DNA of 64,000 nucleotides. It comes from Triplophysa rosa. Its lineage: Eukaryota; Chordata; Actinopteri; Cypriniformes; Nemacheilidae. The notes beneath the pieces were generated by a model. The model worked only from the letters and a program-made list of their open reading frames with translations, was not told the origin of the DNA and searched no databases. This document shows, in pieces, positions 22,252 through 34,008 of this stretch; positions within the stretch are counted from its first letter, which is position 1, and every line of letters starts with the position of its first letter. The DNA lies in contig NC_079913.1 of the NCBI RefSeq assembly GCF_024868665.1, positions 7,669,819 through 7,733,818 on the forward strand, read 5' to 3'. The translations under genes were made by a program, and so were the position numbers.

Positions 22252-23698
22252 CTGTAAAGAAAAATAACATTTCTTCAGTACGATAGTCGACAACATCAGC
22301 GCAATCTTTAAAATAATAGACACATACCTCCCATAACAGGAACATTCTGGAGGACAGTAGTGATCTTCAAAATACGGAAAATGTGAATCAGTCGTTGCCT
22401 TACCTTTTTTCGCCTTTCTTACTTTATTTCCTTTTCTCAAAGGTTTTGTTTTATTCTCCTTTCCTCTTTCTTTCTTTGTAAGCGTTTTTGGCTTTGTCTT
22501 CACTTTACTGCCTTTGGGTTTGGTACCCGTGGTCTTGTTTTTAGGTTTGACCTTTAAAACACTAGCCAGAGCTTTAGTAATGGGACCGGCCCTCGCTGCC
22601 ACCGCAGTGGAATTAATGCTCGTCTCCTCCAGCAGGTGGAGTTTTGAGTTGTTCATAACATGTAGCTCCACTATGACATCATCACTTGTGTGACTGGCAT
22701 TCATTAGTAATGTATCAACAGCTGAGGTGGGAATATGATGCTTTGGGATGGCAGCTGTAGTTTCGGATACGGATGCAGTATTGGCTACGACGGATGTGTT
22801 TGCAGCAGTTGCTGGATTTTGTGATATTGAAGGGAACGATGGTTGTGGAATAGCTTGGACTGATTCTTTCAGAGCAGATTGAGATGCAGTGGTCTTGGGA
22901 GGGGGAGTGGTATAATGATTGACAGTTTGTGCAAATGGTACAAGATGTTCCTCGAACTCCACTGTTTGTGTATATGTGGTATTCAATGCAGAGAGGAAGG
23001 GTTCATCTGTTATTTGCTCCGCTTTGTTGTCCTTGTGGATTGCATCCGATGTTTCTTGTTCGTCTAGGTTCGGTCTTTGCGTGACATCACTTCCAGTTTC
23101 CTCTATTTTCATATTCATCATGTCCTTATCTCCATCGCTCTTAGATTGAACAGTGGCTGTTAATCTATCTGTGACCTCTTCCTCATTTTGCCGCTCCTCT
23201 TTCGTGTTTAAAGTTGACAGATTAAGTCTCAGCTCTCCGAAAAGGTCACTCTCTGCAGATACATAGCGCAGGACTGATACATTCAGATCTACAACAGAAA
23301 AGAAATGATTTGTGAACATTGCAAACAAAACCATCTGCACATAAATAAAAATAATTCCGTTTCTGAAATGACCAAAACAGACCGTACTGCATTTCAATAT
23401 CACAACCGTTTGGAGAATCCACTCTACAATTTATTATGTAACCACAATGAAGCCACAAATTACAACTATCTTCGTAAACAAAATCCATCTATATAAAACG
23501 TAATTGACATTATTTTAAGGTTATGTAATGACATTCTGTATTTAAAAACAACTATGTTAAGTAAAAGCCTGTACACACTCCAGATAGCCAGAAATGTCTT
23601 TTATAACGAGATAAATTCAATAAACACATACTTGGCTGAAGCACAATTGTGTGCGCGGGCACAGCAAAAATCCAAAACAGCAGCATGTGGGCCTTCAT
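21150..23698 (-). CDS. ECM2/ECMX-like small leucine-rich repeat extracellular matrix protein, complete, 3 coding exons
   Basis: Predicted secreted matrix protein of 709 residues from exons 23698-23632, 23288-22328 and 22251-21150; all splice sites are GT-AG and the phases agree (1, then 2). Residues 1 to about 16 form a signal peptide. About 24-265 is Ser/Thr-rich and acidic with many NxS/T sites and no cysteine. About 268-319 is extremely Lys-rich (KPK, KTK, KKER). YFEDHY precedes the cysteine cluster CPPECSCYGRVVQC (334-347), the C-x3-C-x-C-x6-C spacing of class I SLRPs. About 13 LRRs in a repeating short/long pattern follow, then a C-terminal capping pair C665/C699 like that of ECM2. An RGD (668-670) lies between those cysteines. 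Human ECM2 has a VWC domain upstream, which is absent here, so orthology to ECM2, ECMX or a fish-specific paralogue is unsettled. Confidence 0.92.
22328..23288 (-). CDS. SLRP gene, coding exon 2 (Ser/Thr-rich, Lys-rich and first cysteines)
   Basis: A 961-bp exon; acceptor TTCTGTTGTAG|ATCTG, donor GGGAG|GTATGTG. Encodes residues 23-342 plus two bases of Arg343. The open frame continues upstream past the acceptor but loses the acidic/Ser-rich character there, supporting the boundary. Intron 1 (23289-23631) is 343 bp and contains nothing recognisable. Confidence 0.88.
23632..23698 (-). CDS. SLRP gene, coding exon 1 (signal peptide)
   Basis: ATG at 23698-23696 in CCAAAAATGAAG; encodes MKAHMLLFWIFAVPAHTIVL and two more codons, then one base of the next codon before donor A|GTATGTG. 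A pyrimidine-rich CTCCTCTTTTTAG ends just before CCAAAAATG (acceptor AG at 23706-23705). The transcript therefore probably has a non-coding 5' exon further upstream (higher coordinates), as in other SLRP genes. Confidence 0.85.
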
Positions 23699-23706
23699 TT
23701 TTGGCT

Positions 23707-24069
23707 AAAAAGAGGAGAAAAGTATTTTAATTAGGATGTGAAAGCCGTATTGTTTTCATTTATTTGTCTGCTGTAAAAATTCATGGCGATCAACCAAGCT
23801 CTCAGAGAGATTTTCATGATGGCTGACAACCATTTTAAACGTGCCAGGAAGAGTCTGAATGGTTTCTATTTACAAGCTGATCATGCGAGTAATAAATCCC
23901 AAAAGGCGCATTTCATTCTTTCTTTAATGAGATAGACCTGCCAGGCAGAGCTTACCTGGATTGTTTTCAAGGTGAGTATGTGGCGTCCTTCAAATGTATA
24001 AGTCCTTCTCTGGAGACATCCTGGTTTCTTGTGTTGTACTGACGGACTGGTCAGCAGTGTTAGGAGTAT

Positions 24070-24100
<31 letters not shown>

Positions 24101-25300
24101 AATAGATGCACGTACGCACTAATGGACCCATTTAAAGACTCTCCTCCAGCATCATGGGAATTCCACACGCAGACACTCAGGAAGATGTAATGGCTCTTCA
24201 AAGACATTTAGCATTACGGGAATTTTCTCACTCACACATTAGTTTCAGAAGAATCTAACAGATCAATTCAGGGCAAAGGGGACACACATAGTGGTCACAG
24301 GGGTCAAAGGTCAGGTTTCACTTTAGGATTGACACTATTCGCCCTGCCTTCACAGACACTGGTGCCTACCCACTGTCGCCACAATGGTAAGTGTTTCCTT
24401 AAACGGTCTGGGGACCCTTGAGGGACCTTTGACCTTACAGTATATTTGGATTTAGATACATGGAATTGTCTCCAAAGTAAGCCAAAATCTTTGCACAAAG
24501 ACGTGTTTTTAATGCTTAATAAAAGCATGCTGTAACAGTAAGATTATGTTGTAATAAAAAACAGATACGGTCAGGATATACAGTCTATAGGATACTGGGC
24601 ACCAAAGCATTATTTCAAGCATTTTAATCAGACACCCATTTGAATACGCTTATGAATTAAAATATCTATAAATGACAGTAATTAAACTAGTCTTTTCTTG
24701 TTACTGGTTTCAGTCAACAGTCATTTTGTTCCAGTGAATCTTTATTAGATGAAGCTTTTTTCAGAGTGTGAGAAAATAAAAAGATAATTGAAATTAGATG
24801 TTTGCTTATGCCTCCAAGCAGCAGGGGAGGATTCCAAGCTGACAGGGCCATGCAAGAGTCAGCAGCATTTCTGTACAGACTAAAAAACACCTACTGTAGT
24901 GTAAAAAGAGCAGAAATGTACACAGACTAAACAATACTTATTGTAAATAGAGTAAAAGTGTAACAACAAATAACAATTAAATAAAAAATAAAAAGTAGTG
25001 GCAATACGCAACATATTAGCTAATAGAATAACATCATTATTGATGTGATATAACATCAATAATTTCAGTTCATCACAATCTAATGGCCCCACAATTACTT
25101 GCATGATCATCTTCTCTAAAGTAAAGGACAGAAAAAAGTATTTTGAAGGAGGCTATTTTCCATTTAAAAAAATGTTATTGTTAAAATAGTCTTCACCTCT
25201 GATCTGGCTCATTATCACATCTGTAACACTCTTATTAAAAGAATAAAGAACATATTTTTTTATTTACACTATAGCGGATGTATGGAACAGCGGGATAGGA
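23707..25300. other. Upstream region of the SLRP gene; no second gene seen
   Basis: Would contain the promoter and non-coding first exon of the minus-strand SLRP gene, but I cannot pin either from sequence. It contains one (CA)n tract and short uninformative open frames. Confidence 0.4.
24069..24096. repeat. (AC)n microsatellite
   Basis: Uninterrupted ACACAC run, about 370 bp upstream of the SLRP start codon. Confidence 0.95.
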
Positions 25301-25304
25301 AGAG

Positions 25305-25557
25305 CTGTAGGAAATTCTGTCATCACTTACTGACCCTAATGTCATTTCAAACAAATATGACTACTTTCTTTTGTAGAACACAAAAGAAGCTATTTTTGAG
25401 AATGGTGGTAACCAAACCACATTGGCTCCCATTGACTTCCATTACAAGAAACAAAACCACGAAGACATTCTTTAAAACATATGTCACACATGTTGTCTAC
25501 GAAATTAGGGTAATAATAAATGATAACAGAATTGTTATTTTTGGGTGAACTTTAATC
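25305..25557. repeat. 'TCTGTCATCATTTACTCACC' family interspersed repeat, copy
   Basis: Left TTCTGTCATCACTTACTGAC, middle CCCATTGACTTCCATTA, right TTTTTGGGTGAACTTTAAT. This fits the very common cyprinid repeat bounded by GTTCACCCAAAAATGA-type ends. Non-coding. Confidence 0.65.
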
Positions 25558-27510
25558 TAAGTAATGACAGTTAAAACAAAATGCATTCTCAAAATCAACC
25601 AGCAGAGGGAATTACAGGACAGTTTATATTTCCAAAGGTTCACCCTATCCGCTGCGTTACATAACAAATCCATGTTAGGTGAAATGGGAAAGGGGAGTGT
25701 TTTTCCAACATACTTTCCAATCCACCTGTTCATATTCCACTGCTCACATCAACACAGATAGAAAAAGCAACAAGGCCATGAGAAAAATCATTCTCTTTAT
25801 CAGATGTTTTCCACTTTAAGTGTTAATTCTGTAGCATGGGGGACAGGGGCTCTAAGTTCTAGTAGGAGAAAATGAAGTAATGGCACAAACTTGTGTCACT
25901 GCTGTGATGAGGGGGGAAACTGGGGCACCGTGTTCCTGACAGACCACCTGTTTTATAACTGACAATCAAGTGTATGGAAAATGAAAGCAGTGTCCAGTCG
26001 TCAACTCTCTTGAACTCGGGAGAGGAGCTTAAATTTCCCATAGGAAAACGGTGAGGTTTTATTATAGTAAAAGTGTAGCAACCATGTTCTGGCCTGTGTT
26101 TGGTAGATACTGTAGATTACTACTGTTTTTACCGTAGTTGTACTCTAATTAGCATGGTTAAACTATGGTTATTGTACTGGGACCATGGTAAATTTGTGGT
26201 CTTTCCCCAAAAATCCAAACTCAAAATAAATAAAATTACATCAAGAATCAAAGTCCAATACAATAATGACATTTGTATGTATACTACTGTACTGTATATT
26301 TATACAAACAAACCGATATCGATACAATATCATATCAGGCCTCATTTCGGGGGCCTGTTCTTCTATTGCTCTATTCGTCTTTGCTTTGTCTCATTTAGCA
26401 CTGTGTTATTTGTAAACAGTTCAGGCTTTACTGGCATTGACACGTTTGTTGAAAGACACCAACAACAGACTCCAGCGACACACCTAGAATCAACACTAGA
26501 CCTTTTGTTCACGCTCTTTTGTGGATGTACTAATGTTACACTGATGACGCACACCTGGTCAGGAGACAGAGCAAACAGCTGTTCAATTACGTTCGCTTAA
26601 AAGGCCTCAGTTTCAACGTTTGTTGTTTGTGAATTCAAGTAACTTAAGATTAAAGCAGACCTTCTGGACTGTAACTTCAAGATCACGAGAAGAGCTAATG
26701 AAAAACCTTTCTCTTTCACCACTTCAGAATCAAAACAAATCTGATTCTCATGAGGACGCGAATTACATTTGCCTCCAAATGTTAATTAATTCACACGGCT
26801 CGGAAACCAAAGACCTAAAATGTAGCTATAAACTGTAATCATCTGGATTCAGTCAGATTTATTCAATTGAAAGTTTGTGTGCCTGTCACTGCGGGAAGAA
26901 CAAGCCCGTATTTATTCAAACAAGGGGTGAATAGTTCACTCGATTGTGTCATTTTGCTTCATAAAGGCCTACACTGCAAAATATTGTGTTTCTACTTAGT
27001 TGCTTAATAAATTAAGGCTTAGTTGGAAAACTCCAAAACAACCTCACAGCTATTCATAACTATTTTACATAGCAAATCGTTTTGATAAAGTTTGCTTTCG
27101 CCCCAGTGACGGGTGTGTTTAGGGGTTTTGTTAAAGGGTCGAAACTTCATGCTTGCTTTTACATTTGACAATTTCATACAACACCTCATAGGCTTGTTTT
27201 TAAAGTGATAAATGAGTTAGGTTTGAGGTTGGAAAGCCCATGAAGACATACATTTCGTTCTAGATCCTGTCCGCCCTTTTGGGTGTATCAAAGCAGAGTG
27301 GTGGAGACCAAATGCTGAGAAACACCTGGGTCTCCCATGCAATAATGTAACCGCCAAGGACATGCTCGGTGGTTTCACGCACAGCCCGACTGAAAAGGGG
27401 TGAGGTGTTATTTTCAATAGGAAGAAGTCAATTTCACATTGGTTTCTGCAGAAACTAGTGGCGTTTCTATTGCTGCAAACACAATGGAAAAGTGCAAGAA
27501 CGAGAGAGGA

Positions 27511-27511
<1 letters not shown>
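25558..27511. other. Gene-free stretch
   Basis: An open frame at 26100-26600 (+) has no domain, splice or start support. Repeat-like ATGGTT strings lie at 26060-26200, and a decayed relative of the 7852 MITE at about 27040-27190. Confidence 0.45.

Positions 27512-27559
<48 letters not shown>
27512..27559. repeat. (GA)n microsatellite
   Basis: Near-perfect GA run of about 48 bp; the Arg-Glu and Leu-Ser frames across it are artefacts of the repeat. Confidence 0.95.
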
Positions 27560-27562
<3 letters not shown>

Positions 27563-29209
27563 AAGAGAGCACAATGGCATTGAATGAGAATGGGATATCC
27601 CCTCCTCTCGACCACAGACCCATCTGCCCTTCTCTGTCTGTTGGGAGTCAGGGGTTTTATAGGTCATAGGTCGCAGACAGTGATCAATTTGTTGTGATCT
27701 GCGAAGGGTTCGCTTTATGTATGTCACACACATACAGTGCGGAGTGTATGAACTCCACACTTCGCTATCTTTACACACGTATAAAAGCGTATCAAATTCT
27801 CTGTTACTGTGATGTCATGATGCCACCGACTAAGAGACAATCTGTCCACTGTCCACGTCTGTGACGGTAAAGCCTGAGTAAATGTTTAGTAACAGCTCAC
27901 GGCTGATTTAGAAATCCTCTTCTGACGTCTCCATATTGCATCGTTTTTTGTTAAAGTTTTAGTTCTGGAGCAAGTTCAATATTACACCAGCTCTCCACAT
28001 TCCAAAAGCACTTGGTGTGTTATTAAAAGAGAAGAAAACTTGAATGTTTCTCTATTCCTGGATGTCCAGAAACTGACTTTAGACGCTGCCGATCACACAT
28101 ACATAAACAGACTTTCGGGCACTCACGTGCCTAGAACATCCAAATATTTTCACGGATCTGTCGCTCTTTCATGAGATATATGAGGATTGAAGCCAGGCCC
28201 CTGACAGGTCTCTGCTCTGTTGTCTTAACCCTGCTTGTGATATTACAGCGCATCACTGCCCTTTTATGTTTTTATTGGACATGTAGTACCAGAGAGGAGC
28301 TGAAACTCTTCGGAAAGTGTTGAAAGGAAAATTTAGATACTTGCATCATGTTGTTGATATAAAGGAAATTTATAGCTCAACCTCTTGTAATATTTATTTA
28401 ATTCTATCCCTCTGCGGGGATTATTCTAGTTATAGGTTACAAAAGAAAAACATTTTCTTAGTATTTTTGTCTTGTCTTACAGTGAAAACCATAAATTTTA
28501 AAACTTAGAATTTTTTTAAAGGACATTTCAAAGGTCTTGTTTTTTTAAACTGCACTGGCAAAAAGTTTTTCTCGTTTTGAAATATGAATCTAAACAAATT
28601 TTTGCGATATTTACGCTAACTAGAATAAAATAAACAAATGTAAAAAAAAGCTTGTTGTCAAACACAGTTTTGCTTCTCAAATTCAAATTCATGTTGGTTT
28701 TACAAACGTTTATTAAGAATATTTTTGCTTGACAAAGCGCTAAAAACATTGATTAAAAATGTTATTCTTGCAATATAAATTTCCTTCAGCCTCCTGAGCA
28801 CAAAAACCCCAATTAGTTGGGTTTATGACCTAAAAGGCCTTAAATCAAATCATATTCATTAAGATCAAAGTCAAGAAAGTGTATGTCAGTGAAGAGAAGT
28901 TTCTCCAGGAAGCGCAAACAACTCCACACTTCCAACCAACAATGAGTCTGACGCAAAAGACAGTTCAATCAATATAATGGAGCTCTTCTATCTCCGAGGA
29001 TTATTAAAAGCACACGCACGGACAGACACACATAGGCATCGTATTGATTTACGCACATGTGCAGGACGCTACAGATAAAGACAGCTGGTATTTTTACTAT
29101 AAATGGAAAAGAAACGGAGAGTTGAAAAGCCGGTCAAGTTACACTGAGATTTTAACACTGGGAACACAGGATAAACATTCAAATGGACATCTGTAGCAGA
29201 GTGTGCGCT
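27560..29209. other. Gene-free stretch
   Basis: No supported feature on either strand. Confidence 0.5.
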
Positions 29210-29227
29210 GGTGTGTGTGTGCGTGTG

Positions 29228-29276
<49 letters not shown>
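29210..29276. repeat. (GT)n microsatellite
   Basis: About 67 bp of GT with two GC interruptions in the first part. Confidence 0.95.
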
Positions 29277-29277
<1 letters not shown>

Positions 29278-29382
29278 TTGTTTGGATTCATTCAGTTGAC
29301 AGTAGCACACCATATGCTTCATGACGCCTGTATCAGTACAACGCTTCCCAATCAATCACATTGATACGAACCAAAGGTCCAG

Positions 29383-29730
29383 TTTAAAGGGATAGTTCGC
29401 TCCAAAATAAACTTGCATTCATATTATTGTAAGCCTTAAGTTTCTTGTAAGATGTGTAAAAATAGCGTATTTGATTGAAGATACAGCATAAAGGAAGACT
29501 GTCAGACTTTTTAACACATTTTGTCACACGTGAACCACTTTATTGAATCTTTTAGGGTGGCTTTTTGTCACCTTGGTGTCTGACAGCACCAGTCCCTATT
29601 GACTTCTATTATACAGTACGGAAATGAAAAGACATATTCTTCAAATACTCTACAAAGGCAAGAAACAAGCAGTCCTATGTTTGGAATGACATGAAGGTGA
29701 GTGAATATCATTTTCATTTTTAGATAAAGT
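29383..29730. repeat. 'AGTTCACCCAAAAATGA' family interspersed repeat, copy
   Basis: Begins TTTAAAGGGATAGTTCGCTC; contains CCCTATTGACTTCTATTATA, GGAATGACATGAAGGTGAGT and a right end with CATTTTCATTTTTAG. Member of the family seen at 25305, 33744, 35490, 45811 and 54883. Confidence 0.6.
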
Positions 29731-32007
29731 CAAAAGTAAAAAATTGTTCAGGAAAAATAAACAAACTAAGTACATATTAAAAAGAAAAAAAAGAAAAAAG
29801 TAATTCGTAAAAAACATGTTAACTAAAAAGGAACACTTTAAAGGTATCCGTTAAAACGAAACAACATACTGAAGTGCAACTTTGCAGAACTTTTACACAA
29901 TCAATACTTTTTTAAAACCCTAACAGCTGAACTCTGCCTTTTCATTGAACTCTTGTATGTGGCCACCCAGCTGACTTGGAGCGCATTAGAGATCAGACAT
30001 GTGGCAGGTTTCTAGAGGCACTGCCGATCTGTCTCGTGGCGAGATCTAGACTTAAACGTGTGTGCGTCTGCAGGGGGGTCAGGTTGGCGAGACGTGCTAT
30101 TATGTCCTGACAGCTCCCATCAGCACGGTTGTGTTTGTCTCCGTGTGCGTTTAGGGGAAAGAGGGGCAGGAGGTTGGCTGGGGGGCGGTAGGTGACGGCA
30201 AGACTGCATGACAACAGATCTCTCATTGGCTGCATAGTGGCTCTTTTAACCAATCATGCCAGTCCCTCGAGTTGGGGAAAAAAACAGATGCTTACCATTG
30301 TGTGAAAGTGCACTTTCTCAAAGTAAATAGAGAGAGAGAGGTTTCGAGTTTTCCAAAAGACTATTAATCCATCTCAATGTGCTGTGATGTATTCTGGAGC
30401 ATGTCAACGAAACAAATGCCTATGAAAAGTTCAGAGATCATATTTGCACTTTAACAGGCCTTTACATTCTCCTTTTTACCCACCTCCAGACTTCCAGCCC
30501 TGAAATATCTTCTACTGAGGGCTTGTTTTAAAGCGGTAAATGTTGAAAACAACAGCCCCGGCTCGGCTTAGACGAACATGTCTGCGATTTTACAAAGCTG
30601 CCCTGTTTCCACTCGCATTGATGATAAATCTGTTTTCGGGTCACGCTGAACAGCAGATAAAAGAGCTGAAACTTGTTTCAGAGGGTCGGGAAAGATCAAC
30701 GTTAACCCTTTCAGTTTCCATGAAACTTTATGGCTTGTGTGGACTAGATACCGTAACCTGTTGTTAAGAAAAGCTACTGAACAGAACTCTATCAGGGTGG
30801 GATGGTATTAGCGCCTCTTGCCAAGGCAAGAATCACTATTATTATAGCTAATACGTCAAGTTAGGGATTTTGCAATTTCCAACTGCCGGAGGATAAAAGG
30901 GGGGAAATTCCCAAAGACTTGCATTAAAGGAGGCAACTGAGCCATATTTAGAGACCAAACATCTTGAGGGTGGGCCCTTTCGACTTGGGCCAGTAAGCGA
31001 CCACCCAGAAAAATCTAGTAACCATTTTTAATGCTACAGAAACCAACTTTCTGGCAATATAATGGAAACATAAGTAAACATCTTTTTTAATGAATAAACT
31101 GCTGAATAAACACATTTATGCTGCACATAAAGCAGGCTATATAAAAAGCATTTACATATCTTCACATTGACGGTCCACAGATTCAGATCCAGAACAAATG
31201 TTTTACTTTTATAAAATTCACACGCATGAAACTACACACATGCACACACACATTCTCTTAACAGCCTTCTAACAAAGGGTATATTCACACACACAGATAG
31301 TTGGCAATTTGCACATTAAAACCTGACCGGTCCCTATCTGACCCATCTCACTCGCACAAACCCAACAACCGTCGTTCACACTCCGATACAAACTTTTACA
31401 AATTCAATCCGTAGAGAAAATTTCAACAGCATTGCCAAATTAGTTTTCAGTTTTTTCCCGGTCCGGAAAGGTGTTTAAATCAGACAGGTGTCTCAATGTG
31501 TGTCTGTGTGAATAAGTGACTACGTTTCCATGTCAACCTCTCAGCTAAACGTGCAGTTTGACATGTTGATGATTAATGTTCTGGAGCCATGGCTTGTTTG
31601 CTTGCGCTAATGGAAAATGTGCCAATTTTACTTCCCAAAAATAGATATGCCTAGATTATGATGTTAAGTGACGGTCCGTGGCTGTTTGCTTTCTGGTTTA
31701 ACCGCTGCTGCCAAGAGCAAAATCTGTCAACGGGGTCAAGATTTGGAACGGGTGGCTCCTGATAGCGATTTGATCCTGACACCTTCGGAAATAATAACAG
31801 ACGTCTTAATCAGTTATTTGGGGCTATTTGTCTGTATGGTTGTTTTTTTTACACACCTTGACAGAAATAAGAGGCAAGTCCGATTTGCTACGGAAAACCC
31901 CAGACAATCTACATAAAACCCATTTTCATCACAATATGGACCCTCAGTTTCCCCCCTAATGCATGTCAGCTTGGGGGGTACAAAACTCTATAATTTTATA
32001 ATGCCCG
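29731..32007. other. Gene-free stretch with a GC-richer patch
   Basis: Around 29955-30260 GC content rises, but neither strand gives a convincing exon. No other feature. Confidence 0.45.
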
Positions 32008-32036
32008 GTGTGTGCGTGTGTGTGTGTGTGTGTGTG
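32008..32036. repeat. (GT)n microsatellite
   Basis: Short GT run with one GC interruption. Confidence 0.9.
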
Positions 32037-32515
32037 CTTACAGTAGTCGACACAATAGTAAGTAGTCTTTTGAGTGGATTAAATTGTCTGGGAACCTTCT
32101 TCCCTATGCTAGACACACACAGTCTTCTGCAGCTGCATCAACATGTTTTTAGCGTGCAGGTGTTCTTTAATAAGCAATTCAATGAGAGAAACAAATGTAA
32201 TTTACCATATTCTATAGTAAATGTTTGTTTCTTGTGCATCTGTTTGAAATATTCAGCTTCCTTTATGTGGCTTACTCGCTCTCGCTCATACGTTTATAAT
32301 TTTCAGTCTATCTCTCACACACACGCAAACACATGTTTAGTTCAATGAGCAATGTCTGCCACAGAAATCTGCTGCTAAACACATCTAAAATAATATAGGA
32401 CTGTTTAACTTCAGAAATGTGTCACTTTGGTCGACGAAACAGCAATCTTCTTTAGCGTGTAAAATGGTTTTAGCGACCACTGTCAATTACAGTAATCTGC
32501 TACCATACTGTACAG

Positions 32516-33099
32516 CAGGGGTCCCCAAAGTAGGGGTCTGGACCCCCCGGGGAGGTCGCAAGGCCGCGATCGCAAGATGATTTCCAGAAATCATGTTTTA
32601 TTATTAGGAATAGTGTATTTAATAAATAAGTATAACAAAACAAAAATATTATTTAAGTCAAAAATAAAGCCATGCAAATAAAAAGCCATCAGCCTTTGGA
32701 ATGTCCCCCATCTCGATCGTGACCGCTGAGGTGATTACGTCACATTAGCAACCGCATTAGTTTAGTGCAGCAAGTCAATTTACAGCACCACGTTAAACAT
32801 TCCCATATGTGCACGCAGATTATTTTTCAGGCTTTAAGTTTAGGATATTTTTATTTGTTGAAATGAAACGTTGGTTAATATCGACCAAAAACAACACAGG
32901 GAGGCCAGGGGAGGAGCACGGAGAAGCGCCGCAGACAGAAAGGCCATCGTCCTCAGGTACGAAAAGAGGCACATCTAGCGCATGTGCACAGTTGCTCGCA
33001 ATGTTTGTATACTTTAGCCACCTCCGAAGATAGTAGGGGTCTCGAGTCCCTGGCACTGTTATTTTGGGGGTCGCGGGCTGAAAAGTTTGGGAACCCCTG
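32516..33099 (+). mobile_element. 584-bp hAT remnant with ZBED-like transposase start
   Basis: Ends CAGGGGTCCCCAAA and inverted CAGGGGTTCCCAAA are hAT-type termini. Flanks CTGTACAG (32508-32515) and CTGTATGT (33100-33107) share the first five bases, consistent with a decayed 8-bp duplication. Inside, a plus-strand frame from about 32863 reads MKRWLISTKNNTGRPGEE and then a Lys/Arg/Ser-rich segment, resembling the N terminus of ZBED5-like hAT transposases. The zinc finger and catalytic core are gone. Confidence 0.75.
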
Positions 33100-33107
33100 C
33101 TGTATGT

Positions 33108-33740
33108 GTCAGACGATGTGTTTTAAAGGGATTTGGGAAAGGGGGGGGGGGTTGAGGCTCGGCAGCCGTGATTTATGTCACTAAGTGTACTGTGTCTGTG
33201 TTTTGGTGGAAGAAAGATAAAACACACAGTTAAACAGCTCTCACAAACCAACCTGTCAACACCAGCTGGACGGAGCATTACCAACTGACCTTAATACTCA
33301 TCACATACACTTGGCAGAAGGATTAACATGTTATGAAAATTGCATTGCCTTGATCATTGCAAGTACATCAAAAAATATTTACACTGCTACCACTGACTAA
33401 CCAACCTTTACATCGTCTTTGACAGCTGAAAAGTATTATAAGTCAAAAAGCATTACTTCTGGGTATATGCCTCTTCTTTCAGTGGAAAAAGATGAAGGAT
33501 GTTTCTCCAAAGTACATGTGTTACCTGTCTCTCTCTACATGTGCGAAACTCGGGTACAAAGATCCACGCCTAATTTTCAACATGTCAAACACTCCCTGGA
33601 TGCTACAGTGTACATGAAAGAGCAGGTGTAACCACACACACACCCAAACGCAAAAAGCAGTCACCTGTAATTGGAAGAAAAATTGTGATCTCTTCTGGCT
33701 TTATTTTTCATAACCCTGGGAAAACTCCATGCTTATGATA
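33108..33740. other. Gene-free stretch
   Basis: Contains a G-run at 33140-33150; otherwise nothing supported. Confidence 0.5.
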
Positions 33741-33743
33741 TCC

Positions 33744-34008
33744 TTAAAGGCACAGTTCACTCAAAAATGAAAACAATCCTTTACTCACCCTCATGACGTT
33801 TCAATACAACTTTCCTGTGTTAAACACAACAACAAAATGTTATAGAATTACATACAATAAAAGTGCACGGTGACTTTCAATCTGTCTTTCACTAATATTT
33901 ACCCAAACTTCTTTTTTATTGTGAAGAAAGTCAGCTTTGGAAAAACATACTGTAAGTGTGAGTAAATGTCAACAAGCTTTTTAAGTTTTGGGTGAACTGT
34001 TTTTAGGT
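33744..34008. repeat. 'AGTTCACCCAAAAATGA' family interspersed repeat, copy
   Basis: Begins TTAAAGGCACAGTTCACTCA followed by AAAATGAAAAC, contains TTTACTCACCCTCATGACGT, and ends TTTTGGGTGAACTGTTTTTA. Inverted ends and family middle are recognisable. Confidence 0.7.

Noticed and set aside
22252..22327. Possibility that the two SLRP open frames are separate genes or a frameshift
   Set aside because: The 76-bp gap has GT and AG at the right places, phases match, and splicing recreates the CYGRVVQC cysteine-cap sequence seen in class I SLRPs.
26100..26600. 166-codon open frame on the plus strand
   Set aside because: Runs through repeat-like ATGGTT sequence, no recognisable motif, no splice context.
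27439..27778. Arg-Glu and Ser-Leu repeat proteins
   Set aside because: Translations of the (GA)n microsatellite at 27512-27559.
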